54,691 bases of DNA from contig SKIB01000047.1 of NCBI GenBank assembly GCA_007116635.1, forward strand, positions 1-54,691. Direction: 5' to 3'. Within the stretch, counting starts at the first letter, position 1; each line of letters begins with the position of its first letter. This document shows positions 18,981 through 27,990 of the stretch, piece after piece. The notes under the pieces are model-generated. The model made no database searches and had not been told where the DNA came from. It was given only the letters and a program-made list of their open reading frames with translations. The DNA comes from Saccharospirillaceae bacterium (GTDB taxonomy: Bacteria; Pseudomonadota; Gammaproteobacteria; Pseudomonadales; Natronospirillaceae). The translations under genes were made by a program, and so were the position numbers.

Positions 18981-19007
18981 GTTTGCGGATATATCTTCGC
19001 TAAGCTG

Positions 19008-19035
19008 TTGATTTATCTGAAACTTTGTATATCAT
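19008..19035 (+). promoter_or_regulatory. Promoter of tRNA-Pro
   Basis: TTGATT (19008-19013), a 16-base spacer and TATCAT (19030-19035), ten bases before the tRNA. The spacer length and -10 are the same as in the tRNA-Val promoter. Confidence 0.75.
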
Positions 19036-19045
19036 AGCAAGCGTT

Positions 19046-19122
19046 CGGGTATTAGCGCAGCCTGGTAGCGCATCGTCATGGGGTGGCGAGGGTCGCAGGT
19101 TCAAATCCTGCATACCCGACCA
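19046..19122 (+). tRNA. tRNA-Pro (GGG)
   Basis: A 77-base cloverleaf. Acceptor CGGGTAT pairs with ATACCCG; D-arm AGCGCAGCCTGGTAGCGC; anticodon stem TCGTC/GGCGA encloses loop ATGGGGT with anticodon GGG; T-arm GGTTCAAATCC; encoded CCA. It reads CCC proline codons. Confidence 0.96.
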
Positions 19123-19140
19123 AAATTACTCCATAAATTA

Positions 19141-19172
19141 ACCACTTACGGCTAAGCCTAGGTGGTTTTTTT
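19141..19172 (+). terminator. Intrinsic terminator after tRNA-Pro
   Basis: CCAC and GGCT arms pair with AGCC and GGTGG around a short loop, followed by seven T. Confidence 0.85.
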
Positions 19173-19295
19173 ATGCCTGTCGCCTGAAGATAAGGCTCAA
19201 GCTTGGTGTTAAAGTTTGCTACAGTATGTCCAGATTGTTGGCATTTTATATGCTGTACGAATGCTGAAGTGAATTAACCATTGCTGGAGGTGGGC

Positions 19296-20447
19296 ATGCA
19301 GCAAGCACAGATCGTGATCAATGGTGGCGGCATGGTCGGAGCCAGCCTGGCTTTGGCCCTGTCTCAGGCGGGTCATGAGGTGGTGTTGTTTGAGTCGCGC
19401 CCTCCGCAAGAGTATCAGCCGAATCAAGCCTTGGATCTCCGTGTGTCGTCCATTCATCTCGGATCGGAAACCTGGCTGCGCTCATTGGGCGCTTGGCAAC
19501 GGCTTGAGCAAATGCGCCTTTGCCCCTATCGCCATTTACAGGTAGGGGAAGAGCAGCATCAATTGCACTTTGCCGCGCGCGACCTCAATCAATCACATCT
19601 GGGTCACATTGTTGAAAATTCGCTGTTGCAGTTGGCACTGTGGCAGGGGTTTGATGCCAATGTTCGGGTCATTAGTGATCAGCAGATCAAGTCGCTCTGG
19701 CAGCAGCCAAGGTTAACCCTTGAGCTTAGCGGTGGTGGCCGCATGCAGCCGGATCTGTTGATTGCTGCCGATGGTGCTAATTCCTCGGTGCGCCAGCTGG
19801 CTGGCATTGGTGCGCACCAGAGTCAGTATCAGCAGGCCTGTTTGGTTGCCATGATTCACACTCCCTACAGTCAGCAAGACATCACTTGGCAGCAATTTTA
19901 CCCCACGGGTCCCAGAGCCTTTTTGCCTTTGCCCGGTGCCTTTGCCTCCTTGGTTTGGTACGACCAGCAGGACAGGATTCGCCAGCTTGCCCAGCTAGAG
20001 CCTGAGGCGCTTTTGCCTGAATTGCAGCAGGCCTTTCCCAAGCGGGCGCAAAGTTTGGCTGGGGCTAGCTGCTTGGCTCGGGCTTGGTTTCCGCTGCAGC
20101 GTTTGCACGCCCATCGCTATGCCAAAGGGCAGGTGGTGTTGGTCGGTGATGCGGCCCATGCCATTAACCCCTTGGCTGGGCAGGGAGTTAACCTTGGCTT
20201 TGCCGATGCTCAGGCCTTGTTGGAGTTGATCCTTAACCCCTTGGGGCACCTGGATACCTCTAGGCTGTGGCAGTATCAGCTTAGGCGCTGGCCGCAAAAT
20301 CAGCTGATGATGTCGGCCATGGATCTCTGTTATTACGGTTTTAGCAATGAGTTGTCGCCCATTAAGTTGGCTCGCACCCAGGCCCTGAGCCTGCTGAATG
20401 GCCTGACACCGGTTAAAAACCTAATTGCGCGTTATGCCAGTGGTTAG
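19296..20447 (+). CDS. UbiH/UbiI/VisC-family FAD-dependent hydroxylase (ubiquinone biosynthesis)
   Basis: Flavin aromatic-ring hydroxylase that adds a hydroxyl group to the polyprenyl-phenol intermediate of ubiquinone. The 383 residues show the N-terminal dinucleotide fold VINGGGMVGASLALALSQAG, a central DG motif (LLIAADGANSSVRQLAG), and the FAD ribityl-binding motif VVLVGDAAHAINPLAGQGVNLGFADAQAL. GGAGG six bases upstream fixes the ATG at 19296. UbiH, UbiI and UbiF are paralogues that I cannot separate by eye, so no symbol is given. No second ubi gene or pepP is adjacent, so the gene stands alone, convergent with the minus-strand operon. Confidence 0.92.
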   Translation: MQQAQIVINGGGMVGASLALALSQAGHEVVLFESRPPQEYQPNQALDLRVSSIHLGSETWLRSLGAWQRLEQMRLCPYRHLQVGEEQHQLHFAARDLNQSHLGHIVENSLLQLALWQGFDANVRVISDQQIKSLWQQPRLTLELSGGGRMQPDLLIAADGANSSVRQLAGIGAHQSQYQQACLVAMIHTPYSQQDITWQQFYPTGPRAFLPLPGAFASLVWYDQQDRIRQLAQLEPEALLPELQQAFPKRAQSLAGASCLARAWFPLQRLHAHRYAKGQVVLVGDAAHAINPLAGQGVNLGFADAQALLELILNPLGHLDTSRLWQYQLRRWPQNQLMMSAMDLCYYGFSNELSPIKLARTQALSLLNGLTPVKNLIARYASG

Positions 20448-20640
20448 TGGTTGGTGCTTCTGAGCAGGCACAGGACTGCCGTGCCCCGCCCAGGCACTGG
20501 TCTGGTAACTGGGCTCTCGGGGACGCTATTCGTCGTCCTGACCGCTTGACGGCGTCCATCCCTGGCCGCCGACACCCCTCGATCCCAGTTCCCAGGCCGC
20601 GCCTTGGGCTGGTTATGTCGCACGTTCAATAAGTACTAGA
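20448..20640. other. GC-rich, hairpin-rich intergenic segment of unknown nature
   Basis: No gene is convincing here: small open frames exist on both strands, but none has a ribosome binding site. The segment is clearly more GC-rich than its flanks and full of inverted repeats: GGCAC/GTGCC (20475-20496), AACTGGG/CCCAGTT (about 20506 and 20583), and nested GGACGC/GCGTCC. The minus strand shows repeated AGGGATGG or ATGGACG-like units in hairpin loops. It lies between convergent genes. It could be a transcription-end structure, a non-coding RNA or a repetitive element. Confidence 0.5.
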
Positions 20641-20653
20641 TATTAAACTCCAG

Positions 20654-20746
20654 CTAGTCCTGCAACCGCAGCAGTGCGGCGCAGCCCGGAAGGTTAGAGA
20701 GATCCTGCGACGGCGCGCGGTAAGTGCGAGAAACTAGAGGATGATT
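20654..20746 (-). repeat. Dispersed intergenic repeat, copy A
   Basis: Read on the minus strand it carries AATCATCCT, AGGATCT, GGGCTGCGCCGC and CGGTTGC in that order. The same words occur at 29551-29633 on the plus strand; the distances from the first word to GGGCTGC and to CGGTTGC are 59 and 78 here against 57 and 76 there. The segment folds as a cloverleaf-like four-way junction: closing CTAGT/ACTAG (20654-20658, 20733-20737) and three five-pair arms. The second terminal inverted repeat seen in copy B is not evident, so this copy may be truncated. Confidence 0.6.
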
Positions 20747-20763
20747 GCAGCCCTAACCAGCGA

Positions 20764-21417
20764 CTAAGGATCCTTGGTTTGTTGTTCGGCAAGAAAATCA
20801 CCAAACAGCCGATCGTGCAGTTTTTTGATGGCTTGGCTGTTGGGGTCAATTTTTTTAACAGGTAATGGAGTCCATGAGCTGGCTTGATGGACGATGCTTA
20901 GACCTAGGATCTGGCACATAACTGTGGCTAAATCATCAGGCTCTGGGCCCTCGAGATTGATTAGCCGATGCCTGTCTTGCTCCCAAGCACAAAGATAATG
21001 CTGTAGTGGCCCTTGATACTCGCTTTGACCGGCTTCCAGCAACCAATACTGAGGCCTATATGCGTCCTCAACCTTTGCCGGTAACAGCATGATCAAGGCA
21101 TAGCAGTCTAAAGCCTGTTCGGGCTGGGGTAGATTCAGCTGCAGCAGGTATTGGCCATTATCCAGCAGCAGCAGCGTGCTGCTGAGGCCTTCTGGCGCTT
21201 CGGCGCCTTGCTGGGTCATCCGTATCTCGTTGATCCGCCATTCAAATGCCAGCTTGCGCTGCGCATTGTGCACAGACTCTAACAGCTGTGTTGGCCATTG
21301 CTGTTGATTCCCTGAATCCAACTTTGGCAGCCCAAGGGAAGGGATCAGAATCTGTGGTTCCTTGAAATAGAGTAATCTTAGGTGATGATGGCAAAATTGG
21401 CTGTTAAGGCTGCTCAT
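20764..21417 (-). CDS. Protein of unknown function, last gene of the ABC/PatB operon
   Basis: A 217-residue protein I do not recognise. It has no signal peptide or membrane helix, so it is probably cytoplasmic. It is rich in Leu, Gln and aromatic residues, and the N-terminus (SSLNSQFCHHHLRLLYF) contains a CHHH cluster. The ATG at 21417 has only a weak AGGA about eleven bases upstream. It begins 34 bases after the PatB stop in the same direction, so it is probably the promoter-distal gene of a four-gene operon. Codon use looks like that of its neighbours, which supports it being coding. Confidence 0.65.
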   Translation of the reverse strand: MSSLNSQFCHHHLRLLYFKEPQILIPSLGLPKLDSGNQQQWPTQLLESVHNAQRKLAFEWRINEIRMTQQGAEAPEGLSSTLLLLDNGQYLLQLNLPQPEQALDCYALIMLLPAKVEDAYRPQYWLLEAGQSEYQGPLQHYLCAWEQDRHRLINLEGPEPDDLATVMCQILGLSIVHQASSWTPLPVKKIDPNSQAIKKLHDRLFGDFLAEQQTKDP

Positions 21418-21451
21418 GGGGCGGGGTATCCTGCTAATGGAGTCTAACTGG

Positions 21452-22582
21452 CTAGCAACAATGCTTTAGCCAGTGTTGACTAAAGAGCGCCAACGCCCGT
21501 TCAAGAGTGGCGCGATCGGTGCCAAAGTTTAGCCTGGCGTGCTGCGCTTGACCAAAGTCTTGCCCGGGGCTGGTAAGGATGCCGGCCTTGATGAACTCTT
21601 GTTGCAGCAGGCCTGGTGGCAGTTCACTGGTGATCCAAGCCAAGAAGGTCGCGGCCCTGGGTTGGTAATCCAAGCCAGGCAGCTGTTTAATGCATTGGCT
21701 CACTAACTGTTGATTGCCACGCAGGAATTGCTGCAATTGCACCAGCCATTGCCAGCCTTCGGCGCTAAAGGCTGCTTCGGCCGCTAGCAGGCCCATCAGG
21801 TTGGGGTAGGGCAATAAGTCCTGACTGCTGTTGCGATACTGCTGGCGCAGTTCAGGGTTGGGGATGATGGCAAAGGAGCAGCCAAGGCCGGCCACATTAA
21901 AGCTCTTGCTGGCTGCCATTAGGGTTATGCTGCGATCCTGCAGCAGCGGTAGGCTGCCAGCGGGCACATGGCCTTGACCGTCAAGGATCAGGTCACAATG
22001 GATTTCATCACTGATCAGTAGTACCTGATGCTCAGCACATAGCTCGGCTAGCCGCGCCAGATCCGCCTGACCAAGCAGTTCACCCTGAGGGTTCATGGGG
22101 TTGCAAAGAATCATCACTTGGCAATCCGGATGGGCAAGCTCGTTGGTTAACAGCTGCCAATCCCAGCCCCAACGGTCACCCAGCCAAAGGGTTTCAAGAT
22201 ACCTGGGTTCGCAGCCGCGTAAGCGGGCGCAGTTAAGTAAGGGCGGGTAGTTTGGTGTTTGCACCAGCACTCGTCCGCCTCGGGTAAAGCTTTGCAGCAG
22301 CATGTTGATGCTAGGTACCACACCGGGCTGCCAAAGGATCCAGTCGGCTTCAATGGCCCACTGATAGCGTGCTTGGCACCAGTTGACCACTGCCTGATTC
22401 AGGCTTGGCCAGGGATGGGTGTAGCCATAAACTGGGTGCTGGGTTCGCTCTGCCAGTGCTTGGCTGACCACTGGCGCGGTGGCCAGATCCATATCGGCGA
22501 CCCACATGGGGATCAGGTCAGTGCCTGCGACTCGTTGCCATTTTATGGCCTTGCTTGGGCGGCGATCTTGTACCTTGAACAT
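21452..22582 (-). CDS. PatB/MalY-type PLP-dependent C-S lyase (cystathionine beta-lyase-like aminotransferase fold)
   Basis: Fold-type I PLP enzyme of the PatB/MalY group, which cleaves C-S bonds in cystathionine or cysteine conjugates to pyruvate, ammonia and a thiol. The 376 residues show the family start WVADMDLATAPVV, the YGYTHPW segment, the PLP-contacting CNPMNPQGE and SDEIHCDLIL, and the Schiff-base lysine in AASKSFNVAGLGC. I prefer the ATG at 22582 because AGGA lies seven bases upstream of it, whereas it almost abuts the ATG at 22588. It follows the ABC permease by 36 bases. The exact substrate cannot be told from sequence. Confidence 0.9.
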   Translation of the reverse strand: MFKVQDRRPSKAIKWQRVAGTDLIPMWVADMDLATAPVVSQALAERTQHPVYGYTHPWPSLNQAVVNWCQARYQWAIEADWILWQPGVVPSINMLLQSFTRGGRVLVQTPNYPPLLNCARLRGCEPRYLETLWLGDRWGWDWQLLTNELAHPDCQVMILCNPMNPQGELLGQADLARLAELCAEHQVLLISDEIHCDLILDGQGHVPAGSLPLLQDRSITLMAASKSFNVAGLGCSFAIIPNPELRQQYRNSSQDLLPYPNLMGLLAAEAAFSAEGWQWLVQLQQFLRGNQQLVSQCIKQLPGLDYQPRAATFLAWITSELPPGLLQQEFIKAGILTSPGQDFGQAQHARLNFGTDRATLERALALFSQHWLKHCC

Positions 22583-22618
22583 TGTCATTCCTGCTTGATA
22601 TGGGCCTTGCTTGGGTTG

Positions 22619-23380
22619 CTATGGTTTTAATTTATAGCCAGTTTTAAAGATTAGGGCTGTAAGAGTCATAAAGAGTGCCAAAAAAACGAGTGTCATGGCT
22701 AGGCTAATGGCAATATGAATATCGGCTTCGCCAAAAAAACTCCAGCGAAAGCCGCTGACTAGATAAACCACAGGATTAAAAAGGCTCAGGCTCTGCCAAA
22801 ATGGTGGTAGCATGCTTAAGGAATAGAAAGTACCCCCTAGGAAAATCAAGGGTGTAACCACCATCATGGGTATAATTTGTAACTTCTCAAAGCCTTCAGC
22901 CCAGATACCAATCACAAAGCCCATCAGACTGAAGGTGATGGCAATCAGCATCAAAAAACCAATCATGATCAGGGGATGTTGTATTTGATAATCAACAAAA
23001 GCAAAGGAGGTTAGCAGAATTATCAGGCCGATAATCACAGATTTACTGGCAGCAGCACCTACATAAGCAATGACGATTTCCCAGTATGATATGGGCGCAG
23101 ACAAGACTTCATAAATGGTACCGCTGAACTTTGGAAAGAAAATGCCAAAGGATGCATTGGCGATGCTTTGGGTGAGCAGGGTAAGCATGATCAGGCCAGG
23201 AACAATAAAGGCTCCATAACTGACACCATTGATGTCAGCCATATTGCTGCCAATAGCAGCACCAAAGACAATGAAATAGAGAGAGGCAGAAATCACCGGA
23301 GTTAACAAACTCTGGAACTTTGTACGCCACATTCGCGCCATTTCAAAGCGATAAATGGCAAAAATAGAATAAACATTCAT
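22619..23380 (-). CDS. ABC-2 type transporter permease (YadH-like)
   Basis: Inner-membrane half of an ABC-2 exporter. The 253-residue protein has about six hydrophobic segments and the ABC-2 pattern of an N-terminal amphipathic stretch ([20 protein letters not shown]), a central [12 protein letters not shown] loop and the late [31 protein letters not shown] motif. It overlaps the ATPase stop by four bases. The pair closely resembles E. coli YadGH in layout. The substrate is unknown. Confidence 0.92.
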   Translation of the reverse strand: MNVYSIFAIYRFEMARMWRTKFQSLLTPVISASLYFIVFGAAIGSNMADINGVSYGAFIVPGLIMLTLLTQSIANASFGIFFPKFSGTIYEVLSAPISYWEIVIAYVGAAASKSVIIGLIILLTSFAFVDYQIQHPLIMIGFLMLIAITFSLMGFVIGIWAEGFEKLQIIPMMVVTPLIFLGGTFYSLSMLPPFWQSLSLFNPVVYLVSGFRWSFFGEADIHIAISLAMTLVFLALFMTLTALIFKTGYKLKP

Positions 23381-24303
23381 GCTAATTGCTCCTGCCTTAC
23401 CAGGTCGACAAAGATATCTTCCAGTGAACTTTCATCTGTATGTAAATCAGCAATGGCTAACTGTTGCTGTTGCAGTGCTTGGAGGATTTCTGGCAGTAGG
23501 CTCTTGTCATTTGCCTCAAGGGTCCTAGTTAGCACCAGTCCTTGGTCCTGCAGTTCTAGCCCAAGCTCAGTTAAAGCCTCGGGTAATTGCTGCAAGGGAG
23601 ACTGTAGCCTAATGGTTAGGCTTTTTCGCCCCAGTCGCTGCATCAACTGCTGCTTTTCATCCACTAGAATAAGTTTACCATTTTGAATCACTCCGATACG
23701 GTCAGCCATTTGCTCGGCCTCTTCGATATAGTGAGTGGTCAAAATAATGGTGACTCCCTGTTTTCGTAATTCATGCACCAGTTGCCACATGTCGCGTCTA
23801 AGCTCGACATCAACGCCTGCAGTTGGTTCGTCAAGGAATAGGATTCTGGGTTCATGAGCAAGAGCCTTGGCAATCATAACTCGGCGCTTCATGCCGCCAG
23901 AAAGCTGGATGATTTTGTTGTCTTTTTTATCCCAAAGCGAGAGCTGGCGTAATATATTTTCGACCTTTGCTTTGTTTGCTGCCAGACCAAATAAACCTCG
24001 GCTAAAGCTTACTGTTGCCCAAACGGTTTCAAAGTTATCTGTACTTAACTCCTGAGGTACTAAGCCAATCAATTGCCTAGCAGCACGGTACTGACTAACA
24101 TTATCCAGTCCATTGACCAGTACTTTGCCTGCACTGGCGTTAACAAGGCCGCAAATGATGGATATTAAACTGGTTTTCCCTGCACCATTAGGGCCTAGCA
24201 GGGCAAAAATCTCACCCTGCTTTATTTCCAGATTGATTCCTTTTAGGGCTCGAAAGCCATTTTGATACTCTTTGGTAAGGCCTTGGATGCTAACAATACT
24301 CAT
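23377..24303 (-). CDS. ABC transporter ATP-binding protein (YadG-like)
   Basis: Energy-coupling subunit for the downstream ABC-2 permease. The 308 residues contain Walker [11 protein letters not shown] (about 38-47), the Q-loop VPQE, signature LSGGMKRRV, Walker [13 protein letters not shown] and the switch His in [10 protein letters not shown], then a C-terminal regulatory tail of about 90 residues. GAGGAG seven bases upstream supports the ATG at 24303. It is the first gene of a minus-strand operon (ATPase, permease, PatB lyase, unknown protein) and is divergent from dsbD, so the 150-base gap to dsbD must hold promoters in both directions; I could not place them confidently. Confidence 0.94.
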   Translation of the reverse strand: MSIVSIQGLTKEYQNGFRALKGINLEIKQGEIFALLGPNGAGKTSLISIICGLVNASAGKVLVNGLDNVSQYRAARQLIGLVPQELSTDNFETVWATVSFSRGLFGLAANKAKVENILRQLSLWDKKDNKIIQLSGGMKRRVMIAKALAHEPRILFLDEPTAGVDVELRRDMWQLVHELRKQGVTIILTTHYIEEAEQMADRIGVIQNGKLILVDEKQQLMQRLGRKSLTIRLQSPLQQLPEALTELGLELQDQGLVLTRTLEANDKSLLPEILQALQQQQLAIADLHTDESSLEDIFVDLVRQEQLA

Positions 24304-24465
24304 GGGCGCTCCTCTAGATAAGCAGGGCAGTATGGCAAATTTGACTCTGCTATGCGAGTACTGAGCTTGGGTGAGACTGGTTCACCAATTGGTTAGTTAC
24401 CCCATTGCTGGTCAAGCTTATGGCATAATTATAGGCTTGTTAGTGATTAGCTCTTGAGGTTGCCT

Positions 24466-26298
24466 GTGCGTCCACTCCTTCTTTTGTTGTTTATGATGAT
24501 CTCTTCTTGGAGTTGGGCTCAGTTTTTGCCAGTAGATCAAGCTTTTAACATTCGCAGTCAGCAGGATCAGAATTGGTTACTGATAGACATTGACATAAAG
24601 CCCGGGCACTACCTATATCAAAAAAGCCTTAGGGTTGAAGGTCCTGAGGCAGTGGTTTTGGGCGATCTAACCTGGCAACAACAACCAGAGTGGACCTTTG
24701 ATCCCTTTTTCAAAGAAGAATTAGCTGTTTTTTATCAGCAATTAAATTTAGCTATTCCTGTTGCCACTCAAGGGCTTTCTGAGTTAACCCTGCATTATCA
24801 GGGCTGTGCAGAGGCTGGTTTATGTTATCCACCACAGCGTGTTCCCTTGATTGTTCTGGCAACTGCGAGTACAGACTTGCCAGAAAATTTAGTAGAGCCC
24901 TTTGCTCATGCTGGCCTTGGAGAGAAGTCTTCGGACTCTGCTGTCAATCAACAAGAGGACGCTAAAGCTAACGCCAGCAGTGATTCAAGAATGAATGCCA
25001 GTGGTTTAAACAGCAATCTGACCACCAGCAGTGGTTTGCTGGGTTTTTTACAGCAGATCCAAACATGGCAAGCCCTAATGCTGTTTTTTGCCCTTGGCCT
25101 TGCACTTACCTTTACCCCCTGTGTGCTACCCATGGTGCCGATTCTGTCAGCCATTGTTATGGGGGGGCAGCAGCGAACCAGAGGCAGAACCTTCGCTTTA
25201 AGCCTGAGCTTTGTCATACCCATGGCTCTTACTTATGCTGTGCTGGGACTATTGCTGGCCAGTCTTGGTGCCAGTGCTAACCTCACCGCTATGATGCAAA
25301 GGTCCGAAGTGCTGGTCGCATTGGCTATGCTATTAGTTTTCTTGGCCATGGTTACCCTGGGTTGGTTAAAACTGCCCATGCCCGCAGGCTTTCAGCAATG
25401 GTTGACTCAGTTACAAGCCAAGCCTAGGGGGGGGCATTATTTAGGCGTGGCCAGCATGGGGGTGCTGTCAGCCTTAATTGTGTCGCCCTGTATTTCTGCG
25501 CCCTTAGCTGCCCTGATGCTATTCATCACACTGCATGGTGATCTTTGGTTAGGTTTTTGGTTACTGTTATTCTTAGGCTTAGGTATGGGAACACCCTTGC
25601 TTCTGGTGGCTCAGGGTGGCGCGCACTGGCTGCCAAAATCAGGCCCTTGGTTAGAGCGCAGTAAAGAAGTTCTTGCAGCTATGTTAATCTTGCTCGCTCT
25701 GTGGTTAGTTAGCCGTCTGGTTGCAGGTCCCGTGTTGCTTTGGTTATACGGCGCTGCCTTGTTGGCAGTGGTCTTTTACTTGGCTTATTGGTTGTGGCGT
25801 TGGCAGAGTTCAGCACGATTTTTCTTTTTGTGGCTCCTAGCGTTGCTAATGAGCTATGCTTTGGCCTTAATTCTGGGTGGCTATATGGGAAATAGTGATT
25901 GGCGCAGGCCCATGATTGCCTCGCCCGAGCCCATACAGGAGTTTCGTTCAACCTCTGAACCAGAACAACTGAATCACTGGCTGTCTCAAGGCCAAGCCAG
26001 TGTTCTTTTTGTCACTGCCGATTGGTGCGTTTCCTGTCGCGTTATGAATCGTGATCTTTTTGGTAATCCGCAGATACAAGAGTTGTTACAAGATTGGAAA
26101 TGGTTGGCGCTGGATATTACCGACAATACTTCGCAGCAACAGCAATGGTTGACGCAAGAGTCACTATTTGGTCCGCCTGCCTTACTGTTCTTTGATGACT
26201 CTGGCCAGCTTATGCCTGAACTGACCATCCAAGGTGAAATCAGTCGTTCTGCCTTTGTTCGGCACTGGCAGCAGCATGGGTACAGTAACAATTGGTAA
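24466..26298 (+). CDS. dsbD: Thiol:disulfide interchange protein DsbD
   Basis: DsbD carries electrons from cytoplasmic thioredoxin across the inner membrane to periplasmic DsbC, DsbG and CcmG. The three functional parts are visible in order: a periplasmic alpha domain with the pair CAEAGLC; an eight-helix beta domain with its redox Cys in FTPCVLP and SPCISAP; and a thioredoxin-like gamma domain with CVSC in ADWCVSCRVMNRD. The N-terminus is a typical signal peptide. I place the start at GTG 24466, which has GAGG six bases upstream; TTG 24454 is the alternative. 610 residues is slightly longer than E. coli DsbD (565), mostly through an Asn/Ser-rich linker near residue 170. Confidence 0.95.
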   Translation: MRPLLLLLFMMISSWSWAQFLPVDQAFNIRSQQDQNWLLIDIDIKPGHYLYQKSLRVEGPEAVVLGDLTWQQQPEWTFDPFFKEELAVFYQQLNLAIPVATQGLSELTLHYQGCAEAGLCYPPQRVPLIVLATASTDLPENLVEPFAHAGLGEKSSDSAVNQQEDAKANASSDSRMNASGLNSNLTTSSGLLGFLQQIQTWQALMLFFALGLALTFTPCVLPMVPILSAIVMGGQQRTRGRTFALSLSFVIPMALTYAVLGLLLASLGASANLTAMMQRSEVLVALAMLLVFLAMVTLGWLKLPMPAGFQQWLTQLQAKPRGGHYLGVASMGVLSALIVSPCISAPLAALMLFITLHGDLWLGFWLLLFLGLGMGTPLLLVAQGGAHWLPKSGPWLERSKEVLAAMLILLALWLVSRLVAGPVLLWLYGAALLAVVFYLAYWLWRWQSSARFFFLWLLALLMSYALALILGGYMGNSDWRRPMIASPEPIQEFRSTSEPEQLNHWLSQGQASVLFVTADWCVSCRVMNRDLFGNPQIQELLQDWKWLALDITDNTSQQQQWLTQESLFGPPALLFFDDSGQLMPELTIQGEISRSAFVRHWQQHGYSNNW

Positions 26299-26450
26299 AT
26301 TTTTTTGAATAATCGAACTCTTGTTTGATCTGTGGCAATCCAAGGTTTAGGACTTATCTTATCCTTTGGCTAATTGATGCTTGTGATTGACTTATTAAGA
26401 GTTGGCCACATTGAATCATCTGCTTTTTAATACAAACAAAGGTAAGTTCT

Positions 26451-27824
26451 ATGGCGGAGTTCTCAGAAGGTGGTAAGCAAAGCTTTACCGAACCCAGCAA
26501 TCCAGCAAACCGTTGGATCATTCTTCTTTCCGGCGTTGCTCTCTTAGCCAGTCTTGGCTCGGTTTACGCTTGGAGTTTCTTCACCAGACCTCTGCAGGAG
26601 GCCTATGGTTGGAGCAACTTTCAAACAGGCTTGATTTTTAGTTTGGCCGTGGCAGGCCTTGGCTTCGTTGCACTCTACACTGGCCCCTATGTTTCAAAGC
26701 TTGGTGGGCGACACCTGATGAAACGCTCCGCGAAATTTTTTATTGCAGGGAATTTCCTGGCTGCATTTGGCCTGTTTTTAGGCGGTGGTGTGCTAGGGCC
26801 AGTAGAAACCCCTTGGATAAACTGGTTAAGTTACATTGTGTTGCTGGTTGGCTATGGTGTGATTGGCGGGATTGGCTTGGGTACTGGCTATGTAACTGCC
26901 GTCTCCACTGTTTCAGGCTGGTTTCCTGACAAAAAGGGCTTGGCAACGGGCATGATTGTTATGGGCTTTGGCTTGGGCGCGCTGTTCATGAGCAAGGTCT
27001 TTGGTCCCATCGCCATGAGCCTAGCCAGCGACAATCTGCCTTTGGTATTCTTTATTATTGCCATATTTTATACCGTTATCATGTTTATTGCTTGTAATTT
27101 TATATATAGCCCATCAGGCGTTAAAAGTAAAAACCATAAAAAAACCAAAGGCGAGATCATGGAGCATGGCTTGAGTGTTCGGGTGCGGCTGTGGTCAGTG
27201 TGCTTCCTATACAGTGTTGCTGGCCTTGGCATTATAAGCCTACTGTCACCATTAATGCAGGATTTACAGCGTGCTGCCAACCCTGGTATGTCAGCTGCTG
27301 CCATGGCGGCGGCAGGTGCGACCCTGATCGCTTGGGCTTCCATTGGTAACAGTGTTGGTCGCTTATTCTGGGCTGGGCTTTCAGACTATTTAGGTAGAGT
27401 AAATACCTTTATGTTGTTTATGGGCACTGCTTCGCTAAGCTATTTATTATTGCCAGGTATTACTTCTCCCTTCCTGTTCACTCTGGTCATCATCTTTGCC
27501 ATTTCAACCTATGGCGGTGGCTTTGGTACCATTCCGGCATTGATCAGCGATATGTATGGATCTAAGCGAATGTCGGCCATGCATGGTTTGGTTCTTACAG
27601 GCTGGGCTACGGCTGGGTTAACAGCAGCGCCAATTTTTGGCCTGATGTATGATGCCCTACCTGGCCAGGCAGCCAATATCGCCTTTTATATTTGTGCGGT
27701 ATCCTTGGCTCTAGCCACCTTAATGGTGTTTACCTTAAAGGGGTTGCACAAAGAGTGTGTTCAAGAAGTTGAAGCGGATAGCGCACAGCCAATTTTGGTT
27801 GAAGAAGTTGTGGCTAAAGCTTAA
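26451..27824 (+). CDS. Major facilitator superfamily transporter, OFA (oxalate:formate antiporter) type
   Basis: Secondary carrier of the MFS with about twelve membrane segments in 457 residues. The family start RWIILLSGVALLASLGSVYAWSFF, the loop SKLGGRHLMKRS between helices 2 and 3, GLGTGYVTAVSTVSGWFPDKKGLATG, and the second-half GLSDYLGRVNTF match the OFA/YhjX-like branch, whose members move small organic acids such as oxalate, formate or pyruvate. The substrate cannot be fixed by eye. It is a single gene with its own terminator, downstream of dsbD by 152 bases. Charged loops alternate with long hydrophobic runs, and no truncation is visible. Confidence 0.9.
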   Translation: MAEFSEGGKQSFTEPSNPANRWIILLSGVALLASLGSVYAWSFFTRPLQEAYGWSNFQTGLIFSLAVAGLGFVALYTGPYVSKLGGRHLMKRSAKFFIAGNFLAAFGLFLGGGVLGPVETPWINWLSYIVLLVGYGVIGGIGLGTGYVTAVSTVSGWFPDKKGLATGMIVMGFGLGALFMSKVFGPIAMSLASDNLPLVFFIIAIFYTVIMFIACNFIYSPSGVKSKNHKKTKGEIMEHGLSVRVRLWSVCFLYSVAGLGIISLLSPLMQDLQRAANPGMSAAAMAAAGATLIAWASIGNSVGRLFWAGLSDYLGRVNTFMLFMGTASLSYLLLPGITSPFLFTLVIIFAISTYGGGFGTIPALISDMYGSKRMSAMHGLVLTGWATAGLTAAPIFGLMYDALPGQAANIAFYICAVSLALATLMVFTLKGLHKECVQEVEADSAQPILVEEVVAKA

Positions 27825-27850
27825 GCCTATATCCTTAAAGCAAAGAATGT

Positions 27851-27876
27851 AAAAAGGGGCCTTAGGCCCTTTTTTA
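27851..27876 (+). terminator. Intrinsic terminator after the MFS gene
   Basis: AAAAAGGGGCC, TTA, GGCCCTTTTTT stem-loop 27 bases after the stop. Confidence 0.9.
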
Positions 27877-27990
27877 AATATTACAGCAGCTAGCATGCAT
27901 CTATGCCAGTGTCTAACTCTTAAGTCAGCTATTATCTACAAGCAAAAGTCACTATAATTGAATTACAATCAATCATAGGATTAGTGCAGG

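Noticed and set aside
20444..20629. 61-codon minus-strand open frame in the GC-rich gap
   Set aside because: No ribosome binding site, Arg-rich composition typical of shadow reading of GC-rich hairpins, and it ends on the hydroxylase stop region.
20448..20763. 6S RNA, 4.5S/SRP RNA, RNase P RNA or tmRNA in the gap after the ubiquinone hydroxylase
   Set aside because: The neighbourhood of ubiH-like genes made 6S RNA worth checking, and CCTGCGACGGC is slightly like its 3' part, but I found no matching 5' strand or central bubble, and none of the conserved words of the other RNAs. The sharing with 29551-29676 fits a repeat better.
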